This document shows positions 18,207 through 27,950 of a DNA stretch of 64,000 nucleotides, one piece after another (position 1 is the stretch's first letter; each line of letters begins with the position of its first letter). Made by a program: the position numbers and the translations under genes. The stretch is from Verrucomicrobiota bacterium (GTDB lineage Bacteria > Verrucomicrobiota > Verrucomicrobiia > Limisphaerales > UBA11320). The notes under the pieces are model-generated. The model did not search any database and was not told the origin of the DNA. It saw only the letters and a program-made list of their open reading frames with translations. The stretch is taken from positions 1 through 64,000 of the forward strand of contig JACQFQ010000051.1 of assembly GCA_016199985.1 (NCBI GenBank). The letters run 5' to 3'.

Positions 18207-19316
18207 ATGACCACTCGCAAGATTCGTTGGGGGATCCTCGGATCCGCGCACATCGCCCGCAAGAACTGGGAAGCCATTCTCAACAGCGGCAACTCGACGC
18301 TGGCCGCGGTGGCCAGCCGGGATCGCAGGAGGAGCCAGCAGTTCATCGACGAGTGCTCCTCCCAGGCGCCACACCCGGTCGCGCCGAAGGCTCTGGGCAG
18401 CTACGAAGAACTGATCGCGTCGCCGGACGTGGACGCCGTCTACATCCCGCTGCCCACCGGGGTGCGCAAGGAATGGGTTATGAAGGCGGCGGCCGCGAAG
18501 AAACATGTGCTCTGCGAGAAGCCCTGCGCGCCGACGCTGGCCGACCTGAGGGACATGGTCGACGCCTGCAAGCGTCACGGAGTTCAGTTCATGGACGGCG
18601 TGATGTTCATGCACAGCCGGCGCCTGGACGCGATCCGCGGGGTGTTGAACGACGGGACGACAGTCGGCGAGATTAAGCGCATCGCTTCCGCGTTCAGCTT
18701 CAGCGGCGGCGCGGATTTTCTCACCGAGAACATTCGCATGCACAGCCAGCTGGAGCCGCATGGCGCTCTGGGCGATTTGGGATGGTACTGCATCCGCTTC
18801 GGCCTTTGGGTGATGAACTGGCGATTGCCTCGACAGGCGTCCGGCCGAATCCTGGCGCAGGTGGGCCGTCCGGACAGCCCGACGGCCGTGCCCACGGAAT
18901 TCAGCGGGGATCTTCTCTTCGATGACGGCGTCTCCATGAACTTCTACTGCTCGTTCCTCACGGAGAACCAGGAGTGGGCGCACGTCAGCGGCTCGAAGGG
19001 ATTCCTCGCTGTGCCAGACTTTGTTCTGCCGTTTTTCGGAAGCGAAGCGGTCTTCGAAACAAACCATCCCACCTTCACCGTCAATGGCTCGCGCTTCAAC
19101 ATGGAGACCCGGCTCAAGCGCCATGTGGTTCAGGAGTACAGCAACAACCATGAGGGCTCACAGGAGACAAACCTGTTCCGGAATTTTTCCAACCAGGTCC
19201 TGAGCGGGAAGCTGAATGCGTCGTGGGCGGAAATGGCGTATCAGACGCAGCAGGTGATGGAGTCCTGCCTGGCTTCAGCCCGGTCGGGCGGAGGCATGGT
19301 CGACATCGCGGGCTAA
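18207..19316 (+). CDS. Gfo/Idh/MocA family oxidoreductase
   Basis: The product is 369 aa with an N-terminal Rossmann fold (IRWGILGSAHIA, residues 5-16), the family motif EKPCAPTL near residue 110 (EKP lysine), and a C-terminal GFO_IDH_MocA-type alpha/beta domain with FSGGADFL and GDLGWYCIR. Such enzymes use NAD(P) to oxidise or reduce sugars, inositols or related compounds. Substrate cannot be predicted. There is no signal peptide, so it is cytoplasmic. It starts 25 bases after the LeuC-type gene on the same strand, so the two may be co-transcribed, although no shared pathway is evident. Confidence 0.92.
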   Translation: MTTRKIRWGILGSAHIARKNWEAILNSGNSTLAAVASRDRRRSQQFIDECSSQAPHPVAPKALGSYEELIASPDVDAVYIPLPTGVRKEWVMKAAAAKKHVLCEKPCAPTLADLRDMVDACKRHGVQFMDGVMFMHSRRLDAIRGVLNDGTTVGEIKRIASAFSFSGGADFLTENIRMHSQLEPHGALGDLGWYCIRFGLWVMNWRLPRQASGRILAQVGRPDSPTAVPTEFSGDLLFDDGVSMNFYCSFLTENQEWAHVSGSKGFLAVPDFVLPFFGSEAVFETNHPTFTVNGSRFNMETRLKRHVVQEYSNNHEGSQETNLFRNFSNQVLSGKLNASWAEMAYQTQQVMESCLASARSGGGMVDIAG

Positions 19317-19336
19317 GGAGGCGGCTCAGCCCGGAT

Positions 19337-19780
19337 TCATTTCGGCGACGGCAGGGTCCGCCACTGGTTGACGACCCCATTCTGGAACACCACTTCCATC
19401 CGCACATAGGGCCGCAGATAGTAATCGCGAGCCATGTAAGGCTCCGAGTAGAAGCGCCGCCCCGCGCGATAGCCTCTGTAGGTCCAGTATTGGTGTTCCT
19501 GCATGCTGGAGGCGTGGTAGAGCCAATGGGTCGTCGCTCCGGCCTGGGTCTCCTCCTGAATGATCTCGTCGGGCTTGCCGAGGGCGATGTAGGCCGCGTC
19601 TTCCGACATCCCCACCTTGACCTTTCCCTGATCCACGAGAAGTCGAAGCTCGGGTGACAGCCCGCTATACGCCCCGTATCGCTCCTGCTTCCGTTGTTCA
19701 AAGTTCTTCGGTGTCGCGCAGCCGCATGCCAGCGCTATGAGAATCCACCCCCAACTGACGCCAAGGCATTTGATTCGCAT
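19337..19780 (-). CDS. Lipoprotein with BamE/SmpA-like fold
   Basis: The product is 147 aa. The N-terminus (KCLGVSWGWILIALACGC) is a lipoprotein-type signal with a cysteine at the end of the hydrophobic stretch. The middle contains VKVGMSEDAAYIALGKPDEI and the end VRMEVVFQNGVVNQW, the pattern of BamE/SmpA-like small domains (G-M-S/T, G-x-P, then F-x-x-G-x-V). Aromatic residues are abundant between these motifs. It is likely anchored in a membrane facing the periplasm. It could assist outer-membrane assembly, but many BamE-like folds have other roles. It converges with the oxidoreductase gene. Confidence 0.75.
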   Translation of the reverse strand: MRIKCLGVSWGWILIALACGCATPKNFEQRKQERYGAYSGLSPELRLLVDQGKVKVGMSEDAAYIALGKPDEIIQEETQAGATTHWLYHASSMQEHQYWTYRGYRAGRRFYSEPYMARDYYLRPYVRMEVVFQNGVVNQWRTLPSPK

Positions 19781-20500
19781 ACCCCCAAATTACCCACACA
19801 CGGAGTTTTGTAAACCGTGGTGATACTCCCCCTCCAACCCGCGGGCGCGATTAATTCTGGGTGAGGAAAAGGGCTGCGACCCCTCGGGGGTCGGCTGGCA
19901 CAACGTGTTAATCCGGTGGCGGCGCTGCGCGCAGCCACCGGCTAATTGCTACCATCCCTCCGGGATGCGGACCACGCCCTCAAGCCAGAGGCTTGATAGC
20001 GATTAGCCGGTGGTTGAGGAGCAAAGCGACGACACCGCCGGAACTCCCATCCAAATTAATCCCAGCATCCCGGAGGGATGCCAGGCCCCCACCTCAACCG
20101 GAACGAATCACACCCCCAATCCGCAGAAGCCCTGTCCCTCTGTTCGCTCTCTCCGACGCTTCACGGGTATATGAAATGAAAGCCAACCTCGTCCCATGGC
20201 AGCACCCTTGTCTCCGACTCAGTCCAACCGGACCCTCCGGCCGAATGTTTCCAAAAGTGGGAGGATCGAAGGGCTTGAAATCCGGACTAGCGTCTGGCGT
20301 CAAGGGCTGATTATGTCGGCGGATGCAGCCGGCAGAACACCACTCGCGGGCATTCTCCCCCTCGGGCCATCCCTCCGAGCCGCGCGCTCGTTTGGTTCCG
20401 TCGTCGCCCCCCGTCGCGGAAAGCCGACGTCGGAAGCGCACGCATCGCGATCCCCACAACTCAACGACACCACCACATCCCGCTGCCTGACACCACGCCA
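19781..20500. other. Long intergenic region carrying a REP-like element
   Basis: About 720 bases without a supported gene. The left part carries the multi-hairpin element at 19913-20081. The rest (20082-20500) is GC-rich with no protein-like frame and no tRNA-like structure; it may hold the promoter of the secreted protein gene at 20501. Confidence 0.5.
19913..20081. repeat. REP/BIME-like inverted element with four hairpins
   Basis: Two inverted arms, CCACCGGCTAATTGCTA (19935-19951) and TAGCGATTAGCCGGTGG (19997-20013), are complementary at 16 of 17 positions. Between and around them are small perfect hairpins: CCGGTGGC/GCCACCGG (19913-19941), CATCCC/GGGATG (19953-19967), TCAAGCC/GGCTTGA (19980-19996) and GCATCCC/GGGATGC (20065-20081). 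This matches the architecture of REP/BIME sequences mobilised by REP-associated tyrosine transposases. No transposase gene is in the window. Confidence 0.75.
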
Positions 20501-21184
20501 ATGAAAACCAGCCTCATCGCCATCATCTCCTGCCTCGCCGCGGTCGCCCTTGTCGCCGCGGACTCAAGCCCCAAGGAAGACCTCGCGGCCGCCGCGAAGA
20601 AGCTCGGGGACCAAGCCAACTACGGTTGGACAACCACAGTCGTGGTCCCGGAGTCCGCCCAATTCAAGCCTGGCCCCACCGAGGGAAAGACCGAAAAAGA
20701 TGGCTTCACCTACGTCACCATGAGCTTCGGCGACAATAAGACAGAGATCGTGACCAAAGGCGGCAAAGCCGCCGTCACCGATCAGGAGGGCGCATGGAAG
20801 CTGTCATCAGAGTTGGAAAACGCGGAAGGCCCCGCGCGATTTCTAAGCCGCATAGTGAAGAATATGAAGACCCCGGCGGCGCAGGTCGCCGACCTCTTGG
20901 ACGCGGCGAAAGAACTGAAAAAGGACGGTGACAGCTACGTCGCGGAGCTCACCGAGGAAGGCGCCAAGAAGCAGTTTCGATTCGGCCAGCCCAAGAACGC
21001 CAAGGGCTCCGTGAAATTCTGGATCAAGGACGGACTCCTGAGCAAGTTCCAGGTGAAGCTGGAAGGCGCCATCGAGTTCAACGGAAACGAGATCGACGCG
21101 GCCCGAACGACCACGACCCAGATCAAGGGCGCCGGCGAAACCAAGGTGGACGCGCCCAGCGAGGCGAAAAAGAAGTTATCCTGA
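20501..21184 (+). CDS. Secreted protein of unknown function
   Basis: The product is 227 aa with a signal peptide (residues 1-20, KTSLIAIISCLAAVALVAA). The mature part is lysine- and glutamate-rich with alternating beta-strand character: YGWTTTVVVPES, TYVTMSFGDNKTEIV, GSVKFWIKDGLLSKFQVKL, NEIDAARTTTTQIKGAG. The order of strands recalls LolA-like lipid-binding folds, but no family signature is certain. It is probably periplasmic. The gene has the same direction as the esterase-like gene 91 bases downstream. Confidence 0.75.
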   Translation: MKTSLIAIISCLAAVALVAADSSPKEDLAAAAKKLGDQANYGWTTTVVVPESAQFKPGPTEGKTEKDGFTYVTMSFGDNKTEIVTKGGKAAVTDQEGAWKLSSELENAEGPARFLSRIVKNMKTPAAQVADLLDAAKELKKDGDSYVAELTEEGAKKQFRFGQPKNAKGSVKFWIKDGLLSKFQVKLEGAIEFNGNEIDAARTTTTQIKGAGETKVDAPSEAKKKLS

Positions 21185-21275
21185 GCCGATGCTCACAGCC
21201 TTGCGCCAAAGGCTCTCGCCGCATTGAGGAAGAGTCGCGCGCCTTTCAATGAACAGCCCCTAAAAGGACCGGATC

Positions 21276-22139
21276 ATGCGCAAATTCCATTGTCTAGTGG
21301 CCCTAATGTTTGGAGTCCTGCAGGCGCTCAGCGCCGCCGAACCCTCGGCCGTCCTCCTCTGGCCGCAAGGCGCACCGGGGTCTGAAGGCAAGGCGGGCCC
21401 TGAGAAAGTGGAGGTCTCCAAGGGCGGAGAGCGGAACGTCTCGAATATCCACGCGCCCAGCCTGACGCCGTTCCTGCCGCCCAAGGATCGCGCCAACGGC
21501 GCGGCGGTGATCGTGGTTCCCGGCGGCGGTCATCGCGTGCTGTGCGTTGATCACGAGGGATACAACATCGCCCGCTGGCTCAACGAGCGCGGAATCGCCG
21601 CGTTCGTGCTCAAGCACCGCCTGGCTCGTGAAGCCGGATCCACCTATAAGATCGAGGTGGAGGCGGACGCGGACATGCGCCGCGCCCTCCGACTCGTGCG
21701 ACACAACGCGAAGGCGTGGGCCGTGGATCCCGGGCGGGTGGGCGCGATCGGTTTTTCGGCCGGAGGCGAACTCGTCTCGCACGCGAGCATCCGCTTCGAC
21801 GCCGGCGCGCCGGACGCGGCCGACCACATCGAACGCGAACGCAGCCGCCCGGACTTTCAAGGCCTGATCTACCCTGGACGCTCCACGGACATCCTCCCGA
21901 CAACGAACGCCCCGCCCGCGTTCCTCGCCTGCGGCTACAACGATCGCCAGGACATCGCCGAAGGACTGGCTGAGGCCTACCTCCGATTCAAGCGCGCCGG
22001 AGTTCCGGCCGAACTCCATATCTACTCCGCGGCGGGCCACGGCTTCGGAATGCGGGCTGGGATGAAGGGCGCCGTCGCAGGCTGGGCGACGCGCTTCGAG
22101 GAGTGGATGCAAGATCGAGGCTTCTTGACCCCGCCCTGA
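21276..22139 (+). CDS. Secreted alpha/beta hydrolase (esterase/carbohydrate esterase-like)
   Basis: The product is 287 aa with a signal peptide (residues 1-20). The oxyanion motif PGGGH is at 82-86 and the nucleophile S161 lies in GFSAGG. A late aspartate follows CGYNDRQDI and the histidine lies in AAGHGFGMR, completing the triad. The spacing and the segment VLLWPQGAPGSEG at the N-terminus match the BD-FAE/acetyl-xylan-esterase-like hydrolases common in polysaccharide-degrading bacteria. It may deacylate plant or algal polysaccharides outside the cytoplasm. A good ribosome-binding site (AAAAGGA) lies eight bases before the ATG. Confidence 0.88.
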   Translation: MRKFHCLVALMFGVLQALSAAEPSAVLLWPQGAPGSEGKAGPEKVEVSKGGERNVSNIHAPSLTPFLPPKDRANGAAVIVVPGGGHRVLCVDHEGYNIARWLNERGIAAFVLKHRLAREAGSTYKIEVEADADMRRALRLVRHNAKAWAVDPGRVGAIGFSAGGELVSHASIRFDAGAPDAADHIERERSRPDFQGLIYPGRSTDILPTTNAPPAFLACGYNDRQDIAEGLAEAYLRFKRAGVPAELHIYSAAGHGFGMRAGMKGAVAGWATRFEEWMQDRGFLTPP

Positions 22140-22202
22140 TTCAACGCCCATGCCGCTCGACCGACACCCGCAGAACTCACTCTCAACCGTCCACCTCCCG
22201 TC

Positions 22203-23705
22203 ATGATATCTTCCAAGCTTCCACGAACCTTCATCCTCGCGTTCAGCGTCGCGGCCGGCGCCCGGATATCCGCCGCGTCACTCGGCGTGTTTGAATCGCA
22301 AAACGACGTCGGCGCCACGAAGCACGCGGGCTGGGCGCAATGGGACGCCTCGGCGGACGCGCACACCGTCTCCGGCGGCGGCGCCAACATGTGGTTCACC
22401 AACGACGCCTTCCACTTCGTGTGGAAAAGGGTGTCGGGCGATGTCGCGCTCGCGGCGGACATCTCCTTCCTCGGCGAAGGCGGCGATCCCCATCGCAAGG
22501 CCTGCCTGCTCGTTCGCCAAAGCCTCGACGCCGACTCGGCCTACGCGGATGCGGCGATCCATGGCGACGGCCTGACCTCGCTGCAATATCGGGCCGACAA
22601 CAATCAACGCACCTACGAGATCCAATCCGGCGTCTCAGGCCCGAAGCGTCTGCGCATCGAAAAGCGAGGGCGCTATGTCTCCATGTCCATCGCCGGAAAC
22701 AACGGGGAGCTGCGCCCGGCGGGCGGATCCTTCCGGCTCGAGTTGAACGAGCCCTTCTACGTGGGGTTGGGCGTGTGCTCCCACAACAACGAGCGGATCG
22801 AGACGGCCGTGTTCAAGAACGTGCGGCTCATGGAAGGACGACCCCCCGGGAAGGCCGCGACCCAGCTCCATTGCACATTGGAGACCGTGCCCTTGGCGTC
22901 GAGGGATCGGCGGGTCGTGTGGACGACAACGAATCACATTGAGGCGCCCAACTGGTCGCGGGACGGCGCCTCTCTGTTTTTCAACGGGCGAGGCCGGATG
23001 TATCGCATCCCGGTCGCTGGGGGCGAGCCAACGCCGATCGACACCGGCGTCGCCATCCGCTGCAACAATGACCACGGCCTCTCGCCTGACGGCTCGACGC
23101 TCGTGATCAGCGACCAGTCTCAGGGCGACCGAAAGTCACGGATCTACACCCTGTCGGCGGCGGGCGGAACGCCGAGGAGAATCACCGACGCGGGCCCGTC
23201 CTACTGGCATGGATGGTCGCCCGACGGGCGCACTCTGGCCTATTGCGCCGAGCGGAACGGAGCGTTCGACATCTACACGATCCCCGTCGAGGGCGGCGCC
23301 GAGACGCGGCTGACAACGGCCGAAGGCCTGGACGACGGCCCCGACTACTCGCCCGATGGCCAGTGGATCTACTTCAACTCCGACCGGACAGGGACCATGC
23401 AAATCTGGAGAATGCATCCCGACGGATCTCAGCAGGAAGCGGTGACGCGCGACGAATTCAACAACTGGTTCCCGCATCCATCGCCCGATGGGCGCTGGCT
23501 GGTTTTCGTCTCCTATGAGAATGCGGTGAAGGGCCATCCGGAGAACAAGGACGTCAGCCTGCGCGTGATGCCGCTGGGCGGCGGGAAGATCGAGACCCTT
23601 GCGAAGCTGTTCGGTGGCCAGGGAACCCTCAACGTTCCGTCGTGGTCCCCCGATAGCCGCCGCGTCGCGTTTGTGAGCTATCAACTCATCCCCGCCGCCG
23701 AATAG
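22203..23705 (+). CDS. Secreted DUF1349-like/TolB-type propeller protein
   Basis: The product is 500 aa. A signal peptide is at residues 1-24. Residues 30-205 resemble the DUF1349 concanavalin-like domain (MWFTNDAFHFVWKRVSGD, then SLQYRADNN). Residues 235-495 form a WD40-like/TolB-type propeller with repeated SPDG and SRDG motifs (SPDGSTLVIS, SPDGRTLAYC, SPDGQWIYFN, SPDGRWLVFV, SPDSRRVAFV). Such two-domain proteins are often linked to carbohydrate use. They lack enzymatic residues and may bind glycans or act as scaffolds. The gene begins 63 bases after the esterase gene and may share its transcript. Confidence 0.88.
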   Translation: MISSKLPRTFILAFSVAAGARISAASLGVFESQNDVGATKHAGWAQWDASADAHTVSGGGANMWFTNDAFHFVWKRVSGDVALAADISFLGEGGDPHRKACLLVRQSLDADSAYADAAIHGDGLTSLQYRADNNQRTYEIQSGVSGPKRLRIEKRGRYVSMSIAGNNGELRPAGGSFRLELNEPFYVGLGVCSHNNERIETAVFKNVRLMEGRPPGKAATQLHCTLETVPLASRDRRVVWTTTNHIEAPNWSRDGASLFFNGRGRMYRIPVAGGEPTPIDTGVAIRCNNDHGLSPDGSTLVISDQSQGDRKSRIYTLSAAGGTPRRITDAGPSYWHGWSPDGRTLAYCAERNGAFDIYTIPVEGGAETRLTTAEGLDDGPDYSPDGQWIYFNSDRTGTMQIWRMHPDGSQQEAVTRDEFNNWFPHPSPDGRWLVFVSYENAVKGHPENKDVSLRVMPLGGGKIETLAKLFGGQGTLNVPSWSPDSRRVAFVSYQLIPAAE

Positions 23706-23739
23706 CCGCCGGAGCTCTCGCTTCGACGCGAGACGCGGC

Positions 23740-26700
23740 TCAGAACTCATCGATGAGCGCTTGCAGCCGCTTTGCCGACACGGGCTCGGCGGTGCCGAGC
23801 TCCTGGGCGAACACGGAAACCTTGAACTCCTCGACCATCCAGCGCAGGCGGTCGAGCAGCTCCAACTTCTCTTCGCCGAGCCCGGCCCGAGGCTGACAGG
23901 CGTCGACATACGGCTGCACCAAGCGAGCGCGCTCCTGCTCCTTCAGCGGGTTCAGCGCGGCTCGCTCCGCGCGCAGCCTCATCGCCCGCAGGTAGCGGAG
24001 CAGATGCGGCAAACGCTCCGGAGGCGTGCGAACGAGAAAATCCCTGGAGATCAGCCGATCCAATTCCTCGCGGAGCCTGGGATAGGGATTCCTCAAGGTC
24101 AGAAGCTCCTGCCTCCGTTGCAGGATCTGCCCCAGGCAATCCACGAATCCAGGAACCACGCCCTTCATCGCCTCGCGCGCCTCCGTCACGGCGGCCTGAT
24201 AGCCGGCATCGTCCAGCGTTCGCGGCGCGGGAAACACCTTGCGCTTGAGATGCGCCAGGGCTCCGTCCATGAGCTCGTCGCCCCCGCCCAGAGTCGCGAA
24301 CAAGATCTTGTGGCGCTCGAGCGAACGGAGGTCCTTCTGCATCCAGGCGAGATCGCGCGAGACAGCGAACTCCAGGAGTTTCGCCCATCCGAGACGCGTG
24401 TGTCGCAGCGCCTCCGCTTCCTTGCGAAACAACCTCAGCGAAACATGCCCCGCCTCCTCGACCAGCCCTGGAAACGCAACGAGCATTCCGCCGCCCGGCC
24501 CCGACACCTCCACCTGCCTCGGTATCGACCCAAAGCTCCACTGCGTGGCGCCCGGTTTCTCCCACCGCGCGCATGCCTGCTTCCAGAGCTCGTCGACGGC
24601 GGGCGTCTTCACGGTTTCGACGCTCTTCTCCAAGGTTCCCAGATCGCGGCCCGACGCGATGGGTTTCTCATGCGGCCCCACCAGCTCCACGCGGGGACGC
24701 AGATGGTTCGGCAGCTGATTCCATTGCCAGGTCCCGGAAGGCACGGTCACCTGATACCGGCGCGTGATGAACGCGGCGAGCTCGTCCAGAAACGCGCCTC
24801 CCTCCGGCCTGAACTCGGCGACGATCTCCCGCACCTTCGGCGCGTGGGGTTGCAGATCGCGCCGAAGGAGCCTCGGGAGCTCTTTCAGCAGCGAGGCAAC
24901 CTGCGCCTCGCGAAGGCCCGGCACGCTCCAGGCCACGCTCGACTCCTTCACCAAGCTCCAGAGCCCCAAAGGCACCTTCAACGTGGCGCCATCGCGCTCC
25001 TCGCCGGGAGCGTAGGCGTAGGCGATCGGCACGGAGTGAGTCCCCAATGAAACCGTCGCGGGAAAAGCCGCCGCGTCGAACTGCGTGTCGACCTCGCCCA
25101 CGATGTCCCGCTCGGTCGCCATAAGAAATGTCGAGCCCGGGGCGCTGTTCTCCTGAAGCAGCTGGTTCAACTCTTGGACAGAGGACACCGCGCTCAGCGA
25201 TTGGGCGTAGAATCGGAAAAAAGCTTCGTCCAAATCGCCAAAACCATGATTCCTAGACCGCGTCTGCCAGGCCTCGATCCGCTCGCGAACGGCCCGATTG
25301 TGCTCCATGAACCGCGCGCTATGGAGCTGCCAGCGTCGACGGCCCGCGGGCCTGGCAGGTTCCGCGGAACGAACACGCGCCTCGGCCTCTTCGTCGACGG
25401 GATCGAGCGCGCCTTCCTCGACCAGGGCGGCTCGAATGAAGATCGCGCTGGCCTCCGCTGGCGCGATCGAACCATAGGCGACGCGGCGATGAATCACCTC
25501 GAGCCCATGATACGTCACTCGTTCCCGCGCGACCACCTGGCCGGAAACCGGGTCCCAGCGCGCTTGATCGTGCGATCGCTTGCAAAGATGCGCGCCCAAC
25601 TCGGCGATCCACTCGGGGTCGACGCCCACCAGCGTCCTGGCGAACAGGCGGCTGGTCTCGACGATCTCGCCCGCCACGATCCACTCGGGCTGACAAGTCT
25701 TCTCCGCGGGCTTCGCCGGTCCGGACGCCCTCGGCCGCGCCGCGGCTTTTTGCGCGGCGCCCTTGTCATGGAGCGCGCTCGCAGGAAATACCGCGACCAA
25801 ACGATTGCCCGTCGCCTTGTAGACGTTCCGCTCGGCCCGCTGCGCAACATGCCCCAACAGCCCCGTGAGGATCGAGCGGTGGATCGCCTGGAATTTCGCG
25901 TCCGTGGACGTCCAAAGCGGGACGGGCTTCTCCGGAGCGTCCGTGCGCCGGGGGTTCGCGGCGTCGCCCTCCTCGCCTTCGGCGTCCTCCTCGTCCCACG
26001 CGTTGCCGGCGCCCGCTCCGAGTGTTTCGTGGAACGTGCTCTCGAGCTGCGCGTGGATGTCCACCCACTCCCTCATCCGGAGATAGGAGAGGAAATTCGC
26101 CTTGCAGAACCTCCGCAGCTGGTTCTGCGTGCGCAACCGCCGCCATTGCTCATGAAACGCGTTCCACAGATTCAGCAAGGTGAGGAAGTCGGACGCCGGG
26201 TGCTGGAACTTGCGGTGGGCGGCCGTGGCCGCCACGGCTTCCTCGAACGGCCTCTCGCGGGGATCCTGAATGCTGAGCCCGGAGGCGATCACGAGCACCT
26301 CGTCCAGAACGCGCTCCCGGTTCGACTGAAGCACGATCCTGCCGATCGTGGGGTCCACGGGCAGCCGCGCCAGGTCGACGCCGAGCGGAGTGATCGCCCG
26401 CTGGTCGTCCAGAGCGCCCAACTCCTGAAGGAGGTCGTAGCCCGCGCGGATCGCGGCCGGAGAGGGCATGTCGAGGAACGGGAAGGTCTCGATCTCGCCG
26501 AGACGCGCCGATTTCATCCGCAAAATCACTTCCGCAAGATTGGCGCGCTGGATCTCGGGCTGCGTGAAAAGCGGCCGTGCGAGAAAGTCCTCCTCGCTGT
26601 AAAGCCGGAAGCAGACGCCCGCTTCAACGCGTCCGCATCGCCCTTTGCGCTGGTTGGCGCTGCTTTGTGAAATCGGCTCAATGGGGAGCCGCTTCGTGCG

Positions 26701-27828
26701 CGATCTCGGATTGTATCGGCTCAGGCGCGCGAGCCCGGCGTCCACGACGTACCGGATTCCGGGAATCGTGATGGAGGTCTCGGCGATGTTGGTCGCCAGA
26801 ACGACCTTGCGGATCGCCGACTCGGCGAACGCGCGCTGCTGGTCGGCGCCGGACAGCCGCCCGAACATGGGAATCACGTTCACGCCGCGCACGTCGCGGC
26901 TGTCGAGAAGGTCGCGCAGCTCGCGGATGTCGCGCTCGCCAGGAAGAAAAACCAGGATGTCCCCGCTCGAGGAACTGGTGAGAATGTCCTCCACGGTTGT
27001 GGCGGCGGCGTCGACGTAGGTTTGATCTCCACGCTCCTCCGCCTCCTGATCCAGGGGCCGATAGACCGCTTCGACGGGATACATCCGACCCGAAACCTCG
27101 ATGATCGGAGCGTTGCCGAAGGCCGCGGAGAACCTCGCTGTGTCGATGGTCGCCGAGGTGATCACGACCTTCAGGTCCGGGCGCTTGGCGATGAGGTGGC
27201 GGAGGTGCCCGAGGAGGAAATCAATGTTGAGGGACCGCTCATGCGCCTCGTCGAGCACGAGCGTGTCGTACTCGCTCAGATGCGGATCACCCTGCGTCTC
27301 GGCGAGCAGGATGCCATCGGTCATGAACTTGATGAGCGTCTCAGGCGAGGTTTGATCGGAGAACCGGATCTTGCATCCGACCTGCCTTCCCCAAGGCACC
27401 GCAAGCTCCTCGGCCACGCGCCGGGAGATGGTGAGCGCCGCGACGCGCCGGGGCTGTGTGCAGCCGATCTTCCCGCGGATCCCCAGGCCGGCCTCCAGGC
27501 ACATCTTGGGAATCTGCGTGGTTTTTCCCGAACCCGTTTCGCCGGCGATCACGACCACGGGATGGGCCCGGATTGCGGCGACGATCTCCTCCCGTCGCAT
27601 GGAAACAGGCAGCGACTCGGGGTATCTCACGTCGGGACGGTGCTTCGCGCGACGGGCGCAAAGGTCCACGGATCGTTGCGCCTGCTCGCACAGTCCCTCG
27701 ATCTCAGCCTGGATGGAGTCCGTCGTCCCCCTGCGGCGGAGCAGGACGGCAAGGCGGGAGCCGAGCCTCACCTGGTCGTACAGGAGGCATTGCGGCAGCC
27801 TTTTTTTGAGTTCATCGAGCGGGTCCAT
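23740..27828 (-). CDS. hrpA: ATP-dependent RNA helicase HrpA
   Basis: The product is 1362 aa, slightly longer than the 1300-residue E. coli protein. Helicase motifs: GETGSGKTT (about residues 95-103), TQPRRVAA, DEAH (about 193-196), SATID and the later RKGRCGR of motif VI. The helicase core is followed by the HA2/OB region and a long C-terminal DUF3418 domain. HrpA is a DEAH-box RNA helicase; in E. coli it helps resolve stalled ribosomes. Start ATG 27828 gives an N-terminal extension (LDELKKRLPQCLLYDQV) similar to other HrpA proteins. The gene converges with the propeller gene, with 34 bases between stops. Confidence 0.96.
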   Translation of the reverse strand: MDPLDELKKRLPQCLLYDQVRLGSRLAVLLRRRGTTDSIQAEIEGLCEQAQRSVDLCARRAKHRPDVRYPESLPVSMRREEIVAAIRAHPVVVIAGETGSGKTTQIPKMCLEAGLGIRGKIGCTQPRRVAALTISRRVAEELAVPWGRQVGCKIRFSDQTSPETLIKFMTDGILLAETQGDPHLSEYDTLVLDEAHERSLNIDFLLGHLRHLIAKRPDLKVVITSATIDTARFSAAFGNAPIIEVSGRMYPVEAVYRPLDQEAEERGDQTYVDAAATTVEDILTSSSSGDILVFLPGERDIRELRDLLDSRDVRGVNVIPMFGRLSGADQQRAFAESAIRKVVLATNIAETSITIPGIRYVVDAGLARLSRYNPRSRTKRLPIEPISQSSANQRKGRCGRVEAGVCFRLYSEEDFLARPLFTQPEIQRANLAEVILRMKSARLGEIETFPFLDMPSPAAIRAGYDLLQELGALDDQRAITPLGVDLARLPVDPTIGRIVLQSNRERVLDEVLVIASGLSIQDPRERPFEEAVAATAAHRKFQHPASDFLTLLNLWNAFHEQWRRLRTQNQLRRFCKANFLSYLRMREWVDIHAQLESTFHETLGAGAGNAWDEEDAEGEEGDAANPRRTDAPEKPVPLWTSTDAKFQAIHRSILTGLLGHVAQRAERNVYKATGNRLVAVFPASALHDKGAAQKAAARPRASGPAKPAEKTCQPEWIVAGEIVETSRLFARTLVGVDPEWIAELGAHLCKRSHDQARWDPVSGQVVARERVTYHGLEVIHRRVAYGSIAPAEASAIFIRAALVEEGALDPVDEEAEARVRSAEPARPAGRRRWQLHSARFMEHNRAVRERIEAWQTRSRNHGFGDLDEAFFRFYAQSLSAVSSVQELNQLLQENSAPGSTFLMATERDIVGEVDTQFDAAAFPATVSLGTHSVPIAYAYAPGEERDGATLKVPLGLWSLVKESSVAWSVPGLREAQVASLLKELPRLLRRDLQPHAPKVREIVAEFRPEGGAFLDELAAFITRRYQVTVPSGTWQWNQLPNHLRPRVELVGPHEKPIASGRDLGTLEKSVETVKTPAVDELWKQACARWEKPGATQWSFGSIPRQVEVSGPGGGMLVAFPGLVEEAGHVSLRLFRKEAEALRHTRLGWAKLLEFAVSRDLAWMQKDLRSLERHKILFATLGGGDELMDGALAHLKRKVFPAPRTLDDAGYQAAVTEAREAMKGVVPGFVDCLGQILQRRQELLTLRNPYPRLREELDRLISRDFLVRTPPERLPHLLRYLRAMRLRAERAALNPLKEQERARLVQPYVDACQPRAGLGEEKLELLDRLRWMVEEFKVSVFAQELGTAEPVSAKRLQALIDEF

Positions 27829-27950
27829 GGATCTGACTCCGCCCGCATCTACTGGATTCCTCGCCCGATAACAAGCCGCGATGCGGCGGGCGATGGCCGC
27901 GCCGCACAGGCGAACCCCAGACTCGACGATCCGGAGTCGTGAGGGCGCCC

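Noticed and set aside
19781..20500. Possible tRNA or CRISPR array in the long intergenic region
   Set aside because: The repeats are inverted REP-like hairpins without regular spacers, and no cloverleaf with a conserved T-arm was found. No CRISPR array was found anywhere in the window.
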